From contig NC_021686.1 in NCBI RefSeq assembly GCF_000247815.1, positions 12,402,562 through 12,466,561 on the forward strand: DNA of 64,000 nt. Reading direction: 5' to 3'. This document shows, piece after piece, positions 14,240-27,636 of this stretch. A model generated the notes under the pieces. The model worked only from the letters and a program-made list of their open reading frames with translations, was not told the DNA's origin and made no database searches. This stretch comes from Ficedula albicollis (taxonomy: Eukaryota > Chordata > Aves > Passeriformes > Muscicapidae). Numbering within the stretch: position 1 is the stretch's first letter; every line of letters begins with the position of its first letter. The translations under genes were made by a program, and so were the position numbers.

Positions 14240-14262
14240 ATTAATAATTAATAATTAATAAA
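14240..14262. repeat. ATTAATA simple repeat
   Basis: Three imperfect units of ATTAATA: attaataattaataattaat continuing to aaac. A very short low-complexity tract. Confidence 0.8.
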
Positions 14263-17200
14263 CTCAGCTGGACTTCTGCTGGCTCTGTGGGACATTCTGA
14301 GGTGTGGAGCACTGCCAGGGCTTCCCAAGTGTGTGCAGGAAGGCTGGGAGCCACTGATTTATGCAATACCTGCAAATGGAAGTGCTACACTCCTTCCAGG
14401 GGAGGAGATCTTAAGATCTTTGCTGTGGGGATGTCTGAGTTGGGAAAAGATACTTAGCAATTTCCTTTTAATATTGCAAATCACTCATAAAGATGAAGTT
14501 GTTTTTGTAAATTTAGAAAGTACTGTTCGAAATGGGGCTCTGCATTTGCCACAGCCTCTGCAAAAAGGTTTTAGCAGCAGTAGCTGTTCTAGTTTGGGGT
14601 TTCTCTCCTTTTTTGTTCTCCCCTTGCTGCCCTTTGATTTTATGCCATGATACCCTGGCAGGACAAGCAGGATGAGGCAGAGTCATCTGGAGGGCTGACT
14701 CAGAAAACAGATATAAAATTCCAGAAGAAATTCCTGCTTGGCCTCAAACATGAATATACCGTTTGTGTCAGAGTCTCTGCTAACCTTGCCTTGGTGCGAA
14801 TGGTACAGAAAAATGAAGGTACAGGCTGAAGAAGGACAATTATCCTGTTTGTTTTTCCATCTCACTGCCCATGATAGGATGTGATTCTGTGCTCTGGACC
14901 CTCCTAGGTCAGTTGTGTTTAGAGCAGCCAGCACAGATCAGCTGTGCTAAGCACACTGACATTTGGAAATCCCTGTCTGGAAGGGGAATTGAGCAATGAG
15001 CTTCTGCTAATTATAATAGCTATGTTTAAAATGGGATGTTTGCTTTATTCAGCAAAAGCCAACTATGCACCCAGACTAGAGGCTGGAAATGCTCTGGCAG
15101 CAGAGGAGACAGGTCCTCAACACACACATTGCCAGGGTGGAAGCAAGGGCAAGGCAAGCACTGCTTTGTCAGAGCAAACATTGCACAATCTTGCCCTGGG
15201 GGTGGGTGTTGTTACCTAGCAACTTCAACAGCGTTTGAAATTTGCTGGAGACCCTCCCAGGCTTAGGCACTCTCCCCACTGTTCTGCTGGATGCCAAAAC
15301 CATGCTGGCTGGAATTTCCCAGGCCAAGGATAGTGCTGGCTGAGGCTCCTCCTTAACCTTTATTTGAGCTGGGACAACCTATGCACTAGTGCTGAGAGCT
15401 AGAACAGAAACCAAACTGGATTTAACAAAAAAAGTTTGATTTAAACACATCTTCACTTCCCAAGGTTGTTTTCTGGCTGGCTCACTGCAGTTGCACAAAG
15501 AGGTGTGTGCCCACATGCCTGAGGGCTCCTGTTGGGAGTGTTTGTGGGGATAACAGATATCCTTAGGGACAGAGCTCACAGCACCATGAAAGACATCTTT
15601 TCTGGATTATCACCAACAGCCTTGGGCAGCTTGAGGGAAGGTACTGGCCCACTCAGGGGAGTAAGGTCAGTGTGAGTTGTTCAGTAGCCTTGTTTTAGCA
15701 GTTAAAAGGTTATCGAAAGTGACTCTGATATTGGGGGTCTTGAATAAGAAAACTATAGCTGTGCCACTGATTAACTTATGGTAGTCTTCGTTTCATCCAG
15801 CTATGACCACAGATCAGCTTTTTGGGCTCTCATGCATACCTCACACCCTCTTCCTCACTTTCATTTGGGGCAGAGGCTTTCCATGCATACTGCTTTTGTC
15901 TGAATTTTTGTTCAGATTCTAACTCTAAGCCTTTTTTAAACTCTCCCAAGTACTAGAGTTCCTCTCCAAAGACACTGGCCATCCACTCCTCTCTTCAGAA
16001 GCATTGACACCCTGAGGCTATGGGCTGTAGAGCCCTCTCCTTTCTTGGCAAATAGGAATATTTTCCAGGTATTCAGCTGTCAGCTCAGTGGAAAGAAAAT
16101 GTTGCTTTATGGTTGGTAGACTGACAATAACTCTTTATCCCTTTAAATTAAAAGTGACACACTCACATAAATCATTATAACAGTGCTGTGTGCAAACACG
16201 GTGCCTGGGTCCAGAGGAGTTATGAGATGACAGTGAATGGGGTGAATACCCTTATTCTTGACTTTGAGAAGTGCAGTGACAATGAATCACTCCTAGTGAT
16301 GAGATGCAGCAGTGCTGACTCATTGGGCTGAAATTGGAAGGGCTTTTTTAGGTAGAGATGTCATTCCACCATTTTTTTCTGATGAATGGATAAGAGTGAA
16401 CATTTTTGATGGCTAATTTACAGATTTCATGAATTAAATGCTGTTTCTTTCCCTCCAGCTATCAAACCTAGTTGGAGGTAACTTGATGGGGAGAACTTAG
16501 ATCCAGGGATGTTGTCCTGGCAAAAATGCACAGAAAGGAGTTGATGGTTTGGTAGATGTGAGTGTCACATTGCCACCACTTCTAGTTTTTGAGATTTCCT
16601 TTTTCTGGATCTGGTGAGTACTGATGTTTGCTTTCATCAAGAGAAGGCTTTGGAGCCTGAATTCATTCTGCTGAGAACCTAAACGATGGGGGAAAAAAAG
16701 TAAATAAATGAGCAGGGCTTAAAATTTTGCCAGAAAATTAAACAAATGCACAAGCATTTGTTCCCCCCTCCTTCAACCAGCTTCTTTATTACATCTAATG
16801 GCAAGGGATTCTGTTCCCATTAGCTGCTCTGTCTTCTGTTTGTCTCTAGCTTTGCTTCCCAGTTCCAGGAGTGTTAATACAACACTGAGGAAAACATTGT
16901 GCTCACCAGATCCCAGAATTGCATACAGTACCTGTCTTCAGATCACCTAAACAGTGATGAATTTCCAGATGCCCAGATGTGCTTCATCTGTTTCAGGATC
17001 AGGTACTGGTATCCCTTCATTTCACCTTTAGAGATTTGACCAGCAGCACAGTGAAATTAATTCTCCTGAGTGTTCTCCTCCAGATACTTTGTATTTCTCT
17101 ACCTATTTGCTATTGCCCTGTGCAGTGGGCTGGTACTCTCCTAATGGTTTTGAGTTGCACTGATATATTAATGATCTGTTTTACTCCTGGCAAGAGATTT

Positions 17201-20200
17201 GCAGCTGACCCTCAATACATAGATTTTATCTTTCTGCTGTTGGATTAAAACTTCTGCTGGGGAGCAACAAAAGAGAAGGGGCTTCCTGCTACATCATCAC
17301 ACTCAGCTGCCTCTCTGAGGAAGGACTATTTCTGAGTCCACAAAGAGAATTTCAGTGGCAGAGGCTTCTCTGATGGGTGTTCCAGTGATGGGGAATGACT
17401 CCTTTGGAGAGTCCATCAGCATCCCACAGTCACTTGTGTGTCCTGGAGATGCTGTGCTGGCTGACTGCATCATGCTGGAAGCAATTGGCTTGGCAGAGTT
17501 TCATCAGTCAGGCTGCCCTTTGCTGTTGAGGAAGCAGCTGCAAACTCACAATTTTTGTTTGGCACTGTATTCTCTCCCCAGGGGACTGCAGCACCATTTG
17601 ATTAGGATGGGGGGAAGGAGACCTATTACAAAAGTAGATTGCTCCCAGCAGAGCTGTGCTAATCTTTTGGTCTCTGTGCTCCTTCTTAACAAGGTGCTGA
17701 ATAAAAACATCAAGGGAAAACAGGGGGAGAGAGGAGTCTCTGGGGTGTTGACCCTCAGCCTCACCTCACCCTCAGCTGCAGCTCAGAGACTAAAACAACA
17801 AATGAATGTTCTTGTTTTGAGACGTTTTTGCAAAACTAAGGTGGTTTTGTTACCTGAGCCCACTATTTTCCTGCCTACCTGCCTCATTTTTAACTGTTTC
17901 ATCCTGGCACAAGGCTGTCCAATCTCTAGGGACTCATCCTTTCCTGGATAGAAAGTTCTGCATTTTTCCATCTCCCGGTTTGCTTCTCCTCCTTCCCCGG
18001 CAGCATCTGCCCGAGAGATTGTGTTGATGGAGTAGATTTAGAGAAGTTCATGGTCTTTCTTCAAGTTTTACATTTTATTGCAGCTGTGAAGGTCACCTTT
18101 GCTTTGAGGATCAGGGAGACGAGGTTGCTGCCACCTCTGAACGTGTTGGTGCTGGACTTCTGCACTTACTATGGTGCTTAATCCCTTTAGTGCTGTGGCC
18201 CATCAGGTTTGGTTTGTGTCAACAGTGGCACCTTGTGCTCAGAGATTATCCTTTTTCAAAGGTATTGGAAGGGTTTTACAGAGTCAGTATTATCTTTAGG
18301 TTAGAGAAGGAGAGAAAAGGAGGAGTTTCAGAGTTTAGTGCTTCACCCCATGCCTCAGTTAGGCAGAGTGGGAACAAAAGCCAGATTTCTGCTGCAGGGC
18401 TGTGCTGCTTACTTTAAGCTAGGTCAAGTAGTTTGCCAGGAATAAATATGTGGACAAATTTCTGCTTGGAATCCTGTCTTCATCTCATATCAGTTGTTCC
18501 ACAGTCACTTTGTTAACATCCTTTTCTCATAGTCTAACCAGGCAGAGTTTGGGGTTATTTCATTGTAATAAGCTTACTGTCAAGAATTCTTGACATTACA
18601 AGTGACTGTGTCTCTTAAACAGAAGGAGAGAGATTGGTCTGTCCTTGAGACTCAAGAGCTAGAGAAAGGTGTGGTATCATCCCCTTGCCCAGTAAATCTT
18701 GATAGAGTGTTGAGAGGAGCCCATATCTTTACTAGGGAGATGTTTTTCCCTGTCTTTAGTAATTATAGCAATGACTTTGGCGATTTTTCAATTTGCAGAT
18801 TCTTTTTTTTTTTTGTTTAGTGCTCAAGAGCTCTGCTTTATTCCTCCCTGATTTTGGTAACCAGCTGCTTTTTGTCTCTCACTGGGGGGCGGCATTTCCC
18901 TGCACAAATCCAGTACAAAACTGGTTTTCAGGGAAGGAGCAGCTTTTGTGTTTTTGGTGGAAAACACTCTCGCTGCTCTGGACAAAGCAGTGGACTTCAG
19001 TCTCTGGGTGTTGTGGTTTGCTGTGATGCCCAGGAACACAAGTCCCTGGAGGTGTGGGACATCTGGCTTACAGGCATTCTTGTTTCCTGTGCTTCCTGTC
19101 CTTGCTTGGGGTAAAATTAAGATCTAAATTACATGGAAAACTAATTAGCTGTGGCCTGAGACACATGATTTTCATTGAGCTGCAAGCCTGTCCTCATAAA
19201 TTATGTCAGTAAGAAATGGTCTCTGCTTTGCCTATTGCAGCTTTTCTGCGAGTCAGAGCGAGTGTGGTTTCACTGAATTTAAATTTCTGAAACACATTCA
19301 AAAGTTGTTGGTGGATTTTCCTCTTCACTTCTGCATCAGACTGAGCCCCCTGCCACCTCCAATCCAGCTCCTGTGAGATAACATGGCGCTCAGGATGCTC
19401 TTGAGACAGCAGCAGAGTTTATTTGTAGCTGTTCTTTCCTGCTTAATAAAGGATGTGCATTTGATTTTATAACCAGGAGAACTTTCTTGACAACAGCAAA
19501 AAGGAGCCTGTAATGCAGCAAGGAAATTATTTAGCAATGGCTGGTACTAAACTGTCTTCCTGATTGTGATCTCAACTAGTGCAATTTTGTGAAAGATTGG
19601 CAATTTCAACTACAAAGCATCAAAATATGTTAAATTAGAAATGACCAGTTAGTTAAGAGTAATTCTGTAGTGCAGTTCAGAGGTTGCAGAAACAATCCTG
19701 CCCTTGGGCAGTAATGGTGTGCAGTGGGTTGAAGGCCACGAGTGTTGGCTGGCATGGGATAAATGGATGTCTGACTTTAAAGTAAACAGGGAAATGCCTG
19801 CATGAACTGTTGAAAGCTGAATCCCACGGGTGAGATTCCAGATTGAACACTAATGAAAATTTAATTTCAGTTCTCACAGTATTTTAATATGCAGGATCAC
19901 AATATGCAAATAAAGTGTAGTCTGCCTGCAAGTGGCTTATGAGTTAGTTCTGCTCAGTCTCTGCCACCCCCAGAAGTAATCTGTCTGTGGCTTTTGTGAA
20001 ATCAAAGTTTTCCTTCTGTTTTCCCCACAAGCCAGAGCCTCATTCTTTGCTGAGAGGTAATTAGTGACTGCAAAGTTCTGTTCAAATTGTTCTCATCCTG
20101 TTCCTGTGTTGTTCCATGTAACTCATCAGTGTGGTGCTTCTGTTTCTACATTGGATTGAATTCTAATTGTTGCAGTCAGTGCTTTCCTTATCAGAACTGT

Positions 20201-20653
20201 CCTGGGAGTGCTGCCATGTTTTCAAGTTTCCTTCTGTATTTCAGCTGCAGCTTCAATGCACTTTTTGCTTTTTATCTCCTGAATCTGACAGAAAAAGGTG
20301 ATACTGTCCTTTTTTTTTTTCCTTTTCTTGCTTCTTCCCCAGCCTATGGCACCAGATAAGATGTTCTGGTTTGGACATTGTAGAGGTCACACCACACTTC
20401 AGCCACACACTCAACCCATCCAGCTTGAGCAAAGAGGCTTCAGCTCTGTCTTCTTTTGTGAGTGATCAGAGAAATAAGCAACTGTGGAATTACCCAGGGA
20501 ACTGGGAGCAGCCAGCACAAGGAAACTGAAGTGATTTGGCGTGTTAGAACATACGAGATTCCCTGTGTCTGTGATCGGCAGCTGATATATCCTTGTAAAT
20601 TTAAATTGTGTGTTAACTTTCTCAAAGAGGAGAAGCAAGAATTTATCTTAGAA

Positions 20654-20684
20654 GTTAATTAATTTGAAATAGCTATTAATTAAC
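20654..20684. repeat. 10-bp inverted repeat of TTAATTAA motifs
   Basis: gttaattaat (20654-20663) and attaattaac (20675-20684) are exact complements with an 11-base spacer. The flanks contain further partial complementarity, and an octamer word atttgcat lies at 20723-20730. It may be a homeodomain-type site pair or an AT-rich chance palindrome. Confidence 0.6.
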
Positions 20685-22179
20685 ATTATACCTAAATTTG
20701 CCAATTATCACACTTGACTTGGATTTGCATACAACTGTTGCATATAAAATACTTCTAAGGGTATCTTGGGCTTCAGTGAGCTGTAAAAATGCCATTTTTG
20801 CAGCTGTGTTCCAGCTCTGCCAGGCAAAACCTCTTCCTCCTCTCCTTCCCTGCCGAGGTGATGCCCTTCCAATGAGTGGCCTTCCTTCTGAGAACTCACA
20901 CTTGGGATTTCTAGCTGTGAAAGCACAACCCTGGCATAGGCAGCTGTGTATGTTCTCAGGTATTTCCCCTGATGAGAAAGAATAAAAATTGCTCTTTCTA
21001 ATTTGAGGTAGTGAATGTGCTGCTTGTTTCTCTCCTTTGCAGAGTACCGACGTTGCATTAACGTGACTGTTACCATAATCATGTTTTTTTGATGAAAGCG
21101 TAAGACTAAAATGATGTTTCCAAATGAAGGTTGTTTTGATTTATTCCCTGTATGCAGCACACCTAATTTTGCTTCCTGAAATCTTTGAAGCAAGCTTTTA
21201 TTTTATGGTGCTGGCTGTTGCCACTGCTGTGCTGTACCTGTGAGCTATTTAATGTGCCACATCGAGGAGTAAATTAATGCAGGTCCACAAAGTGAACACT
21301 TCGATTTGCTAATTGCTTGTAGAGCAGAGGGTATTGTTGTGTAGAGAAAGACTGTTCATTAGAGACTGAGTAGTTAATTTTTCCCTACAAATGGGGCTCA
21401 CATTTGAGCTGCTTGCCCATCATTCAGGGCAGCCAGCTCACCATCAGCCCCTGGAGGGGAGTGGGGGGCTCTGGATGCAGTCAGTTTAACAGCTGCCTTG
21501 TCACCACCAGATTGCTTCAGTTTCCTTCATTCAGCCCTCCCTGACCAGCCTCCTCCAGTGCTGTCAGTGAAGGCTGACTTTTGGAAGGTACAGAAGACAA
21601 ATTATTGATGCAGGGAAGCAGGTTAAACAATTCAGAAATGTCTCCTTGGAGCTGACTTGGTTCCTCTCCTTGGAAACTGCTCCTGCTCCTCTTTCAGCCC
21701 AAGCTGCAGATTCCCAGTGAGGCTGGAGCACAGGTTCTGCTCTTCCTGCCATCCTCTTTTGAGGATGAGAATCCACTGACAGTAGATTAGACTATGTTGT
21801 CATGTAAGATGAACATTTTGAATTGACAAACCCTTTTTTGAAAGCTTAAAGTAATTGGCTGAGTACTCAAGAGTATTTTTTTCCCCTGCTTTGCTACTTG
21901 ATTTTCCCTTACCTGGTTGTGCTGCCTTCAGTGGGTGAATTGCACTGTATTTGGATATCTGATTCATAATATCTGCTTGCATATCAGGTTTCTTAATGCT
22001 TGAGCTTGGTGATCTGTGGGAATTTAACACGTGTGTTAAGTAAAGAGAATTTCCTTGGAGCTTTAAATTAACTTTTATGCGTAGCCTGAAAATCCAACAG
22101 AGAAGTCTGTCCTACTGAGAGATTCCTGAGGTTCCAAGGTGGATATTGAAAATACCCTAACACAGAGCTGAGCTACCCA

Positions 22180-22520
22180 GAGAATCATGGAATGGTTGGG
22201 TTGGAAGGGACCTTAACAATCATCTTTGTGTGGGCAGGGACACCTTCAGGGACGAGATGCATCCAGCCTGGCCTGGACACTCCAGGGATGGGGCAGCCAC
22301 AGCTTCCCTGGGCACCCTGTGCCCTGCACCCTCACAGGGAAGATTTTTTTCCTAAAATCTGATCAAAGCCTGCTCTTTTCCAGCTGGAAGCCCCAGGGCA
22401 GCCACAGCTTCCCTGGGCACCCTGTGCCCTGCACCCTCACAGGGAAGATTGTTTTCCTAAAATCTGATCAAAGCCTGCTCTTTTCCAGCTGGAAGCCATT
22501 CCCCCTTGTCCTGTCATACC
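22180..22520 (-). mobile_element. CR1 LINE 3' fragment, minus strand (first copy)
   Basis: The sequence begins agaatcatggaatggttggg, followed by ttggaagggaccttaacaat. It later reads gggcagggacaccttc, tccagggatggggcagcc and cattcccccttgtcctgtca. These words in this order match the reverse complement of the 3' end of avian CR1 as I know it. The element is 5'-truncated and inserted antisense to MAD1L1. A 105-bp internal portion is tandemly duplicated. Confidence 0.85.
22291..22497. repeat. 105-bp tandem duplication inside CR1
   Basis: Unit one is 22291-22395 and unit two is 22396-22497. Both run from gggcagccacagcttccctg to ccagctggaagcc, with one T-to-G difference seen in the T-run. Unit two continues into normal CR1 sequence, so unit one looks like the added copy. 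The second assembled copy of the region (23444-24188) has only one unit. Confidence 0.9.
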
Positions 22521-22557
22521 CACATGGCTTTCCCACAGCAGAACTCTGGGATGGGAC

Positions 22558-22577
22558 AGATCGGAAGAGCGGTTCAG
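22558..22577 (+). other. Illumina paired-end adapter remnant
   Basis: The 20 bases AGATCGGAAGAGCGGTTCAG exactly match the start of the Illumina paired-end ligation adapter as I know it. The parallel copy at 24181 onward reads gatgggac and then natural sequence (tggcaaactg), whereas this copy reads gatgggac and then adapter. That places the break at 22557/22558. This is read-through contamination built into the assembly. Confidence 0.95.
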
Positions 22578-24188
<1,611 letters not shown>

Positions 24189-24929
24189 TGGCAAACTGCT
24201 GCAGCATCTCAGGCCCCCAGTGCCTTCCCAGCACCCTGACAGGCCTGGCCAGCCCTCAGCTTTCCTTGGCTGGATGTGGCCAGGGATGTGCACCGAGAAA
24301 CCCCGCATCCATTCCTCACAAGATACATTCCAAGAAACAACATAACACTGGTTTTTTCAGGTCTTTTGTGGCAAATGCCTGGGGAATGGGAGCATGGGCT
24401 AAGCAGCCAGCCTGGCACCAGCCCAGAGCCCTCTGCAGCTCCTCCCCAGCACTCTGATTAAGTGACACATGGGGATAAGTTCAGAGCCTAATTTCTCCTT
24501 CCCAATTAAAAATGTGTGCATCTGTCATGCTGCTGGTGATTAGTTTGTATTTTCTTGTGGCCTAGAAGGAATATGGCAGTGAATCACTTCGCCAGCAGCT
24601 GTCCTCCAACAGCTGAGGGAGGTTCAATATTTGATTTAGGCTAATAAAAAGTCTGGAATAGGGCTGATGTTTACAAACTGGACGTGATAAAGCATTCAGA
24701 TCAGCAGTATCACAGCCTGGCAAGTGCAGACACTGGGGACCCTGCTGAAAATTTGGGTTTTGTCTTGTGGTTCCCCAGCACAAGAGTCTGAGTAGGTGGG
24801 CAGGGACCCCACTCTAGGTGTGAGTGCATCCAACAGCATCAGAGAGCTGGGGAATCCTCCTTGTTCCCAGCTTTGTCATTGTAACAGCCCTCAGTGCATT
24901 AAATATGTCCCTTTTCCTCTTCTGTGAGA

Positions 24930-25180
24930 GTTGCAGTCGAACCATATGTTTAAAAATCTTTTAATCTTCATAAATCATTTCTTCCAGCAGTCTAGTAAGT
25001 TTTGTAGCTGCTCTCTGAATTCCCACTAGTTGCTGACTCTTTCCCTTTGAGATGAGCTGCCTAGAAATGAATGCAATGAAGAAAACCTACTTTGTGATTT
25101 AGTTCTTATCTGATTGCTTCTCCAAATCTTATTGATCTGCTGTTGTTATGCTGCTGGCTTGGACTTGCTGTCCAGGTTTC
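24930..25180 (-). mobile_element. Ancient CR1/L3-like LINE fragment (tentative)
   Basis: The stretch containing ttttaatcttcataaatcat, agctgctctctgaattccc and gagctgcctagaaatgaatg resembles the reverse complement of the 3' part of old CR1/L3-group LINEs. It is strongly diverged. The assignment is from remembered consensus and the ends are approximate. Confidence 0.45.
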
Positions 25181-27053
25181 TCTGTGTGTCTCTGTTGGCA
25201 TAGCACCTTGAAATGGTTATTTTCCCCAAGCCATATCATATCTTAGATAAATTATGGCATATTTCCTGCTTGTATTTTCAATTTTCCCCATCCCTTTGTA
25301 TTGCTCCTCTCTTGCCTAAAACAGTTTTCCGGTCTTTTCCTGAAGTAGAATGTGCTGGAATCTTTGCTATTCTTTGCTTTCTTTCTGGCTTATGGAGGTA
25401 TTATATTGTAAAATGCTCTTATACCCATCTGGTTAAACAGGCTCCTAGGCTACTGTTTCCTGGTGTTATAAATAAATATTTGCATATAAATATCTATTTA
25501 CATACAAATAAATATTTACAGTGTGAGGGTGACCAAAACTTGGGTTATTGTGATGTGTTGATCCAGGCTGGGTGCCCACCAAAACCAAGGGGATTGAGCT
25601 TTTTGGGGATTCCCACTCTTTGAGTGTGGGTTACTCTGTGATTCCATAGGAATCTGTGTGAACAGGAGGCTAAACTTGAGCCTCAAATTCAGGACTGAGA
25701 GCTACTGTAAGAAAATACATGATTTTTAATATAATTTTTAATTAAGTAATTCTTATATCTGGTTTAGAATAGACTAGTGGTTCCTATCTAAAGGTCATCT
25801 TCTATAGAGAAAGATAATAAATATACAGAACAGTTGGGATAGTCTGTAATCAAAAATATTCAATCAGTCTTGGGATGTTTTGCAGAGTTTATGCCAGCAC
25901 TTCTCCTAAATAACCTCTCTAAGGTTATGTTTTCTAATTCTTCCCCAAGCAGCTCTTGTCTCCAGCCTGCTGTTGTCACTGTACCTGCTTCAGCAGCAGT
26001 AGGGAAGAGTCTTTCCCAACTCTTCAAATTTGCAGTTCCCTGATGTTTCCACATCAAACTTGGTGATCATTTCATTTTTTCTCTTCCCTTGCTTGTCCAG
26101 GCACTCCAGTTTTGGTTGGGGCTGGCGTATCCCGCAGTGTTTAATGAGGGTGTTTCATTCTCCTGTGCCAGGTCCCAGGCTTGTATTAAAACCCTTTTCA
26201 TCTTATTTCAGTGTCTCTTCCTTAAATAATGTCACATCATCCCCAGCCCTGCACAGCAAGAAGCTGAAACTTTTTCAGTTTCCGCTGAGCTGGGGCCAGC
26301 CAGTTCCCTTGGGCCAGGGAAATTTTGAACTGTTTGCTTGTTTGTTTGCAAAATGGAACTTCTGCTGTGCTGAACACTTGGACTGCATTTTTTTTTAATT
26401 TATTTGTTCACTTGCATTTCAGTGCACTTAGCCTCTAAAGCTGAATGTTTTGCTTTTCATTGTAATAACTCGTGTTTGTCTCTGGTTTGGATGTGGCATT
26501 CAAAAGACTCATTTCATGTGGTGAGAAGTTGAGAGACTCTGGAGGGTTTTAATGAATATTTGCTTGAAATGACACAAATCAGTTTGTAGGAAAGTTGTTT
26601 TTATTTCTTTTATTTGTTTACATTGTTTAAATTATCTTATCTGTCATCAGTGACTATTTTTTGGAGCTTTCTGCTAAGCAGAGAAAGGCTGATTGCAGCC
26701 TAGCAGTGTGTTAGATAATCAAGGCTGTGGGAAGTAATAGCACTCACGTATTATGTGTGGCTTCTCTTAACCATCTCCTAAATACCCATTTGGTTTAAAA
26801 TCCTTTTTCATAAACACAAGTCTGTAAAAGATCCTTTTCTGAGTCAGGTTCCTGTTTCCTCTCAGATTATGCCAGGATAACCAAAGGTATTTCTACCATG
26901 GTTTGAGATTCTTTACATTTCAAATTTCCCTTTAAAAAAGAAAAAAATGCTGCGCTGCAATTTTTTCTTACAGAAATTCAGGAGGTTTGTGTTACAGAAC
27001 AGATTTTCTTGATGTTTTACCACAGCATTTTGGAAGACTTCCAAACCCAACCC

Positions 27054-27147
27054 TGGACTCCAGAAATTCAACAGAACATTTTCTCTATAAAGTTAGCTTG
27101 GCTGGACTCCAGAAATTCAACAGAACATTTTCTATAAAGTTAGCTTG
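27054..27147. repeat. Short tandem duplication, 49-bp unit
   Basis: The unit starting tggactccagaaattcaaca occurs at 27054-27102 and again at 27103-27147. The second copy differs by a short deletion (ttctctataa against ttctataa) and loses the last bases. It lies about 430 bp before the acceptor of the 27580 exon. Confidence 0.9.
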
Positions 27148-27579
27148 CAACACACACTCCTTTCAGGAGCTATGGAGCTAAACCTCCTCTTCTTCAAAGT
27201 TAAGCTGGGCAAAACTGGGTGGGTTTTAGACCACTCTTTGTGCAGCTTCACAGAAATGGAGTGGAGGGACAGTTCTGGCTGCACCACAGGATTGAAATTT
27301 GGGCTGGCTCATCTAGTGGTATTCTCTGCAATAAACCTGGTTTTTCTTGTGCACACAGCCTTCAGGCTCTTTGGGACAGGACTGTCTCATGGCATGGGAT
27401 GCTGACAGGACAGAACAAGACCAACACTTAAACTTCCTTCTCAATGTCATGAAAATCATGGTGCCATGTGTGATTTTTTTTTTGAGGGAAGAGGGATCAG
27501 GGAGGGGCACAGAATCTTATTAAATTTCCAAAATTGCATCCTAGACCTAATTTCCTTTTTGTTTTTCTGTGTCTTGAAG

Positions 27580-27636
27580 GCTCAGCTGTCTCAGGTTCTG
27601 GAAGAAGTGGGAAGCCATAAGCAAAGAGCAGAGATG
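27580..27636 (+). CDS. MAD1L1: MAD1L1 internal exon (second in window)
   Basis: A 57-bp exon of 19 codons reading AQLSQVLEEVGSHKQRAEM, which continues the MAD1 coiled coil directly from the exon at 126-266. Human MAD1L1 has a very similar AQLSQALEELGGQKQRADM at this point (recalled). The acceptor is a T-rich tract ending cttgaag (27571-27579) and the donor is a consensus gtaagt at 27637. Both ends are phase 0. About half of the codons end in G or C, in sharp contrast with the first exon. Leu and Val spacing fits heptads. A short tandem duplication lies about 430 bp upstream. The exon is too short for simple ORF scans to separate, but splice sites and homology agree, so confidence is high. Confidence 0.94.

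Larger units (their letters stand above)
21673..22557. repeat. First copy of a duplicated segment (885 bp), left of poly-C
   Basis: This segment starts gaaactgctcctgctcc and ends gatgggac. It recurs at 23444-24188, essentially base for base by eye, except that this copy carries 140 extra bases (22397-22536) inside a CR1 element. Sequence to its left is continuous and unique. Its right end is abrupt, turning into Illumina adapter and then poly-C. It probably represents the end of one assembly contig overlapping the start of the next. Confidence 0.9.

Noticed and set aside
17355..17951. Open frame of 198 codons on the plus strand
   Set aside because: It has no recognisable domain and lies within a MAD1L1 intron. 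One frame of this length is within rough chance expectation for 64 kb read in six frames.
25620..25660. ctctgtgattccatagg resembling a CR1 3' terminal repeat
   Set aside because: Only one degenerate unit is present and the preceding sequence does not follow the CR1 3' end, so the match is too short.
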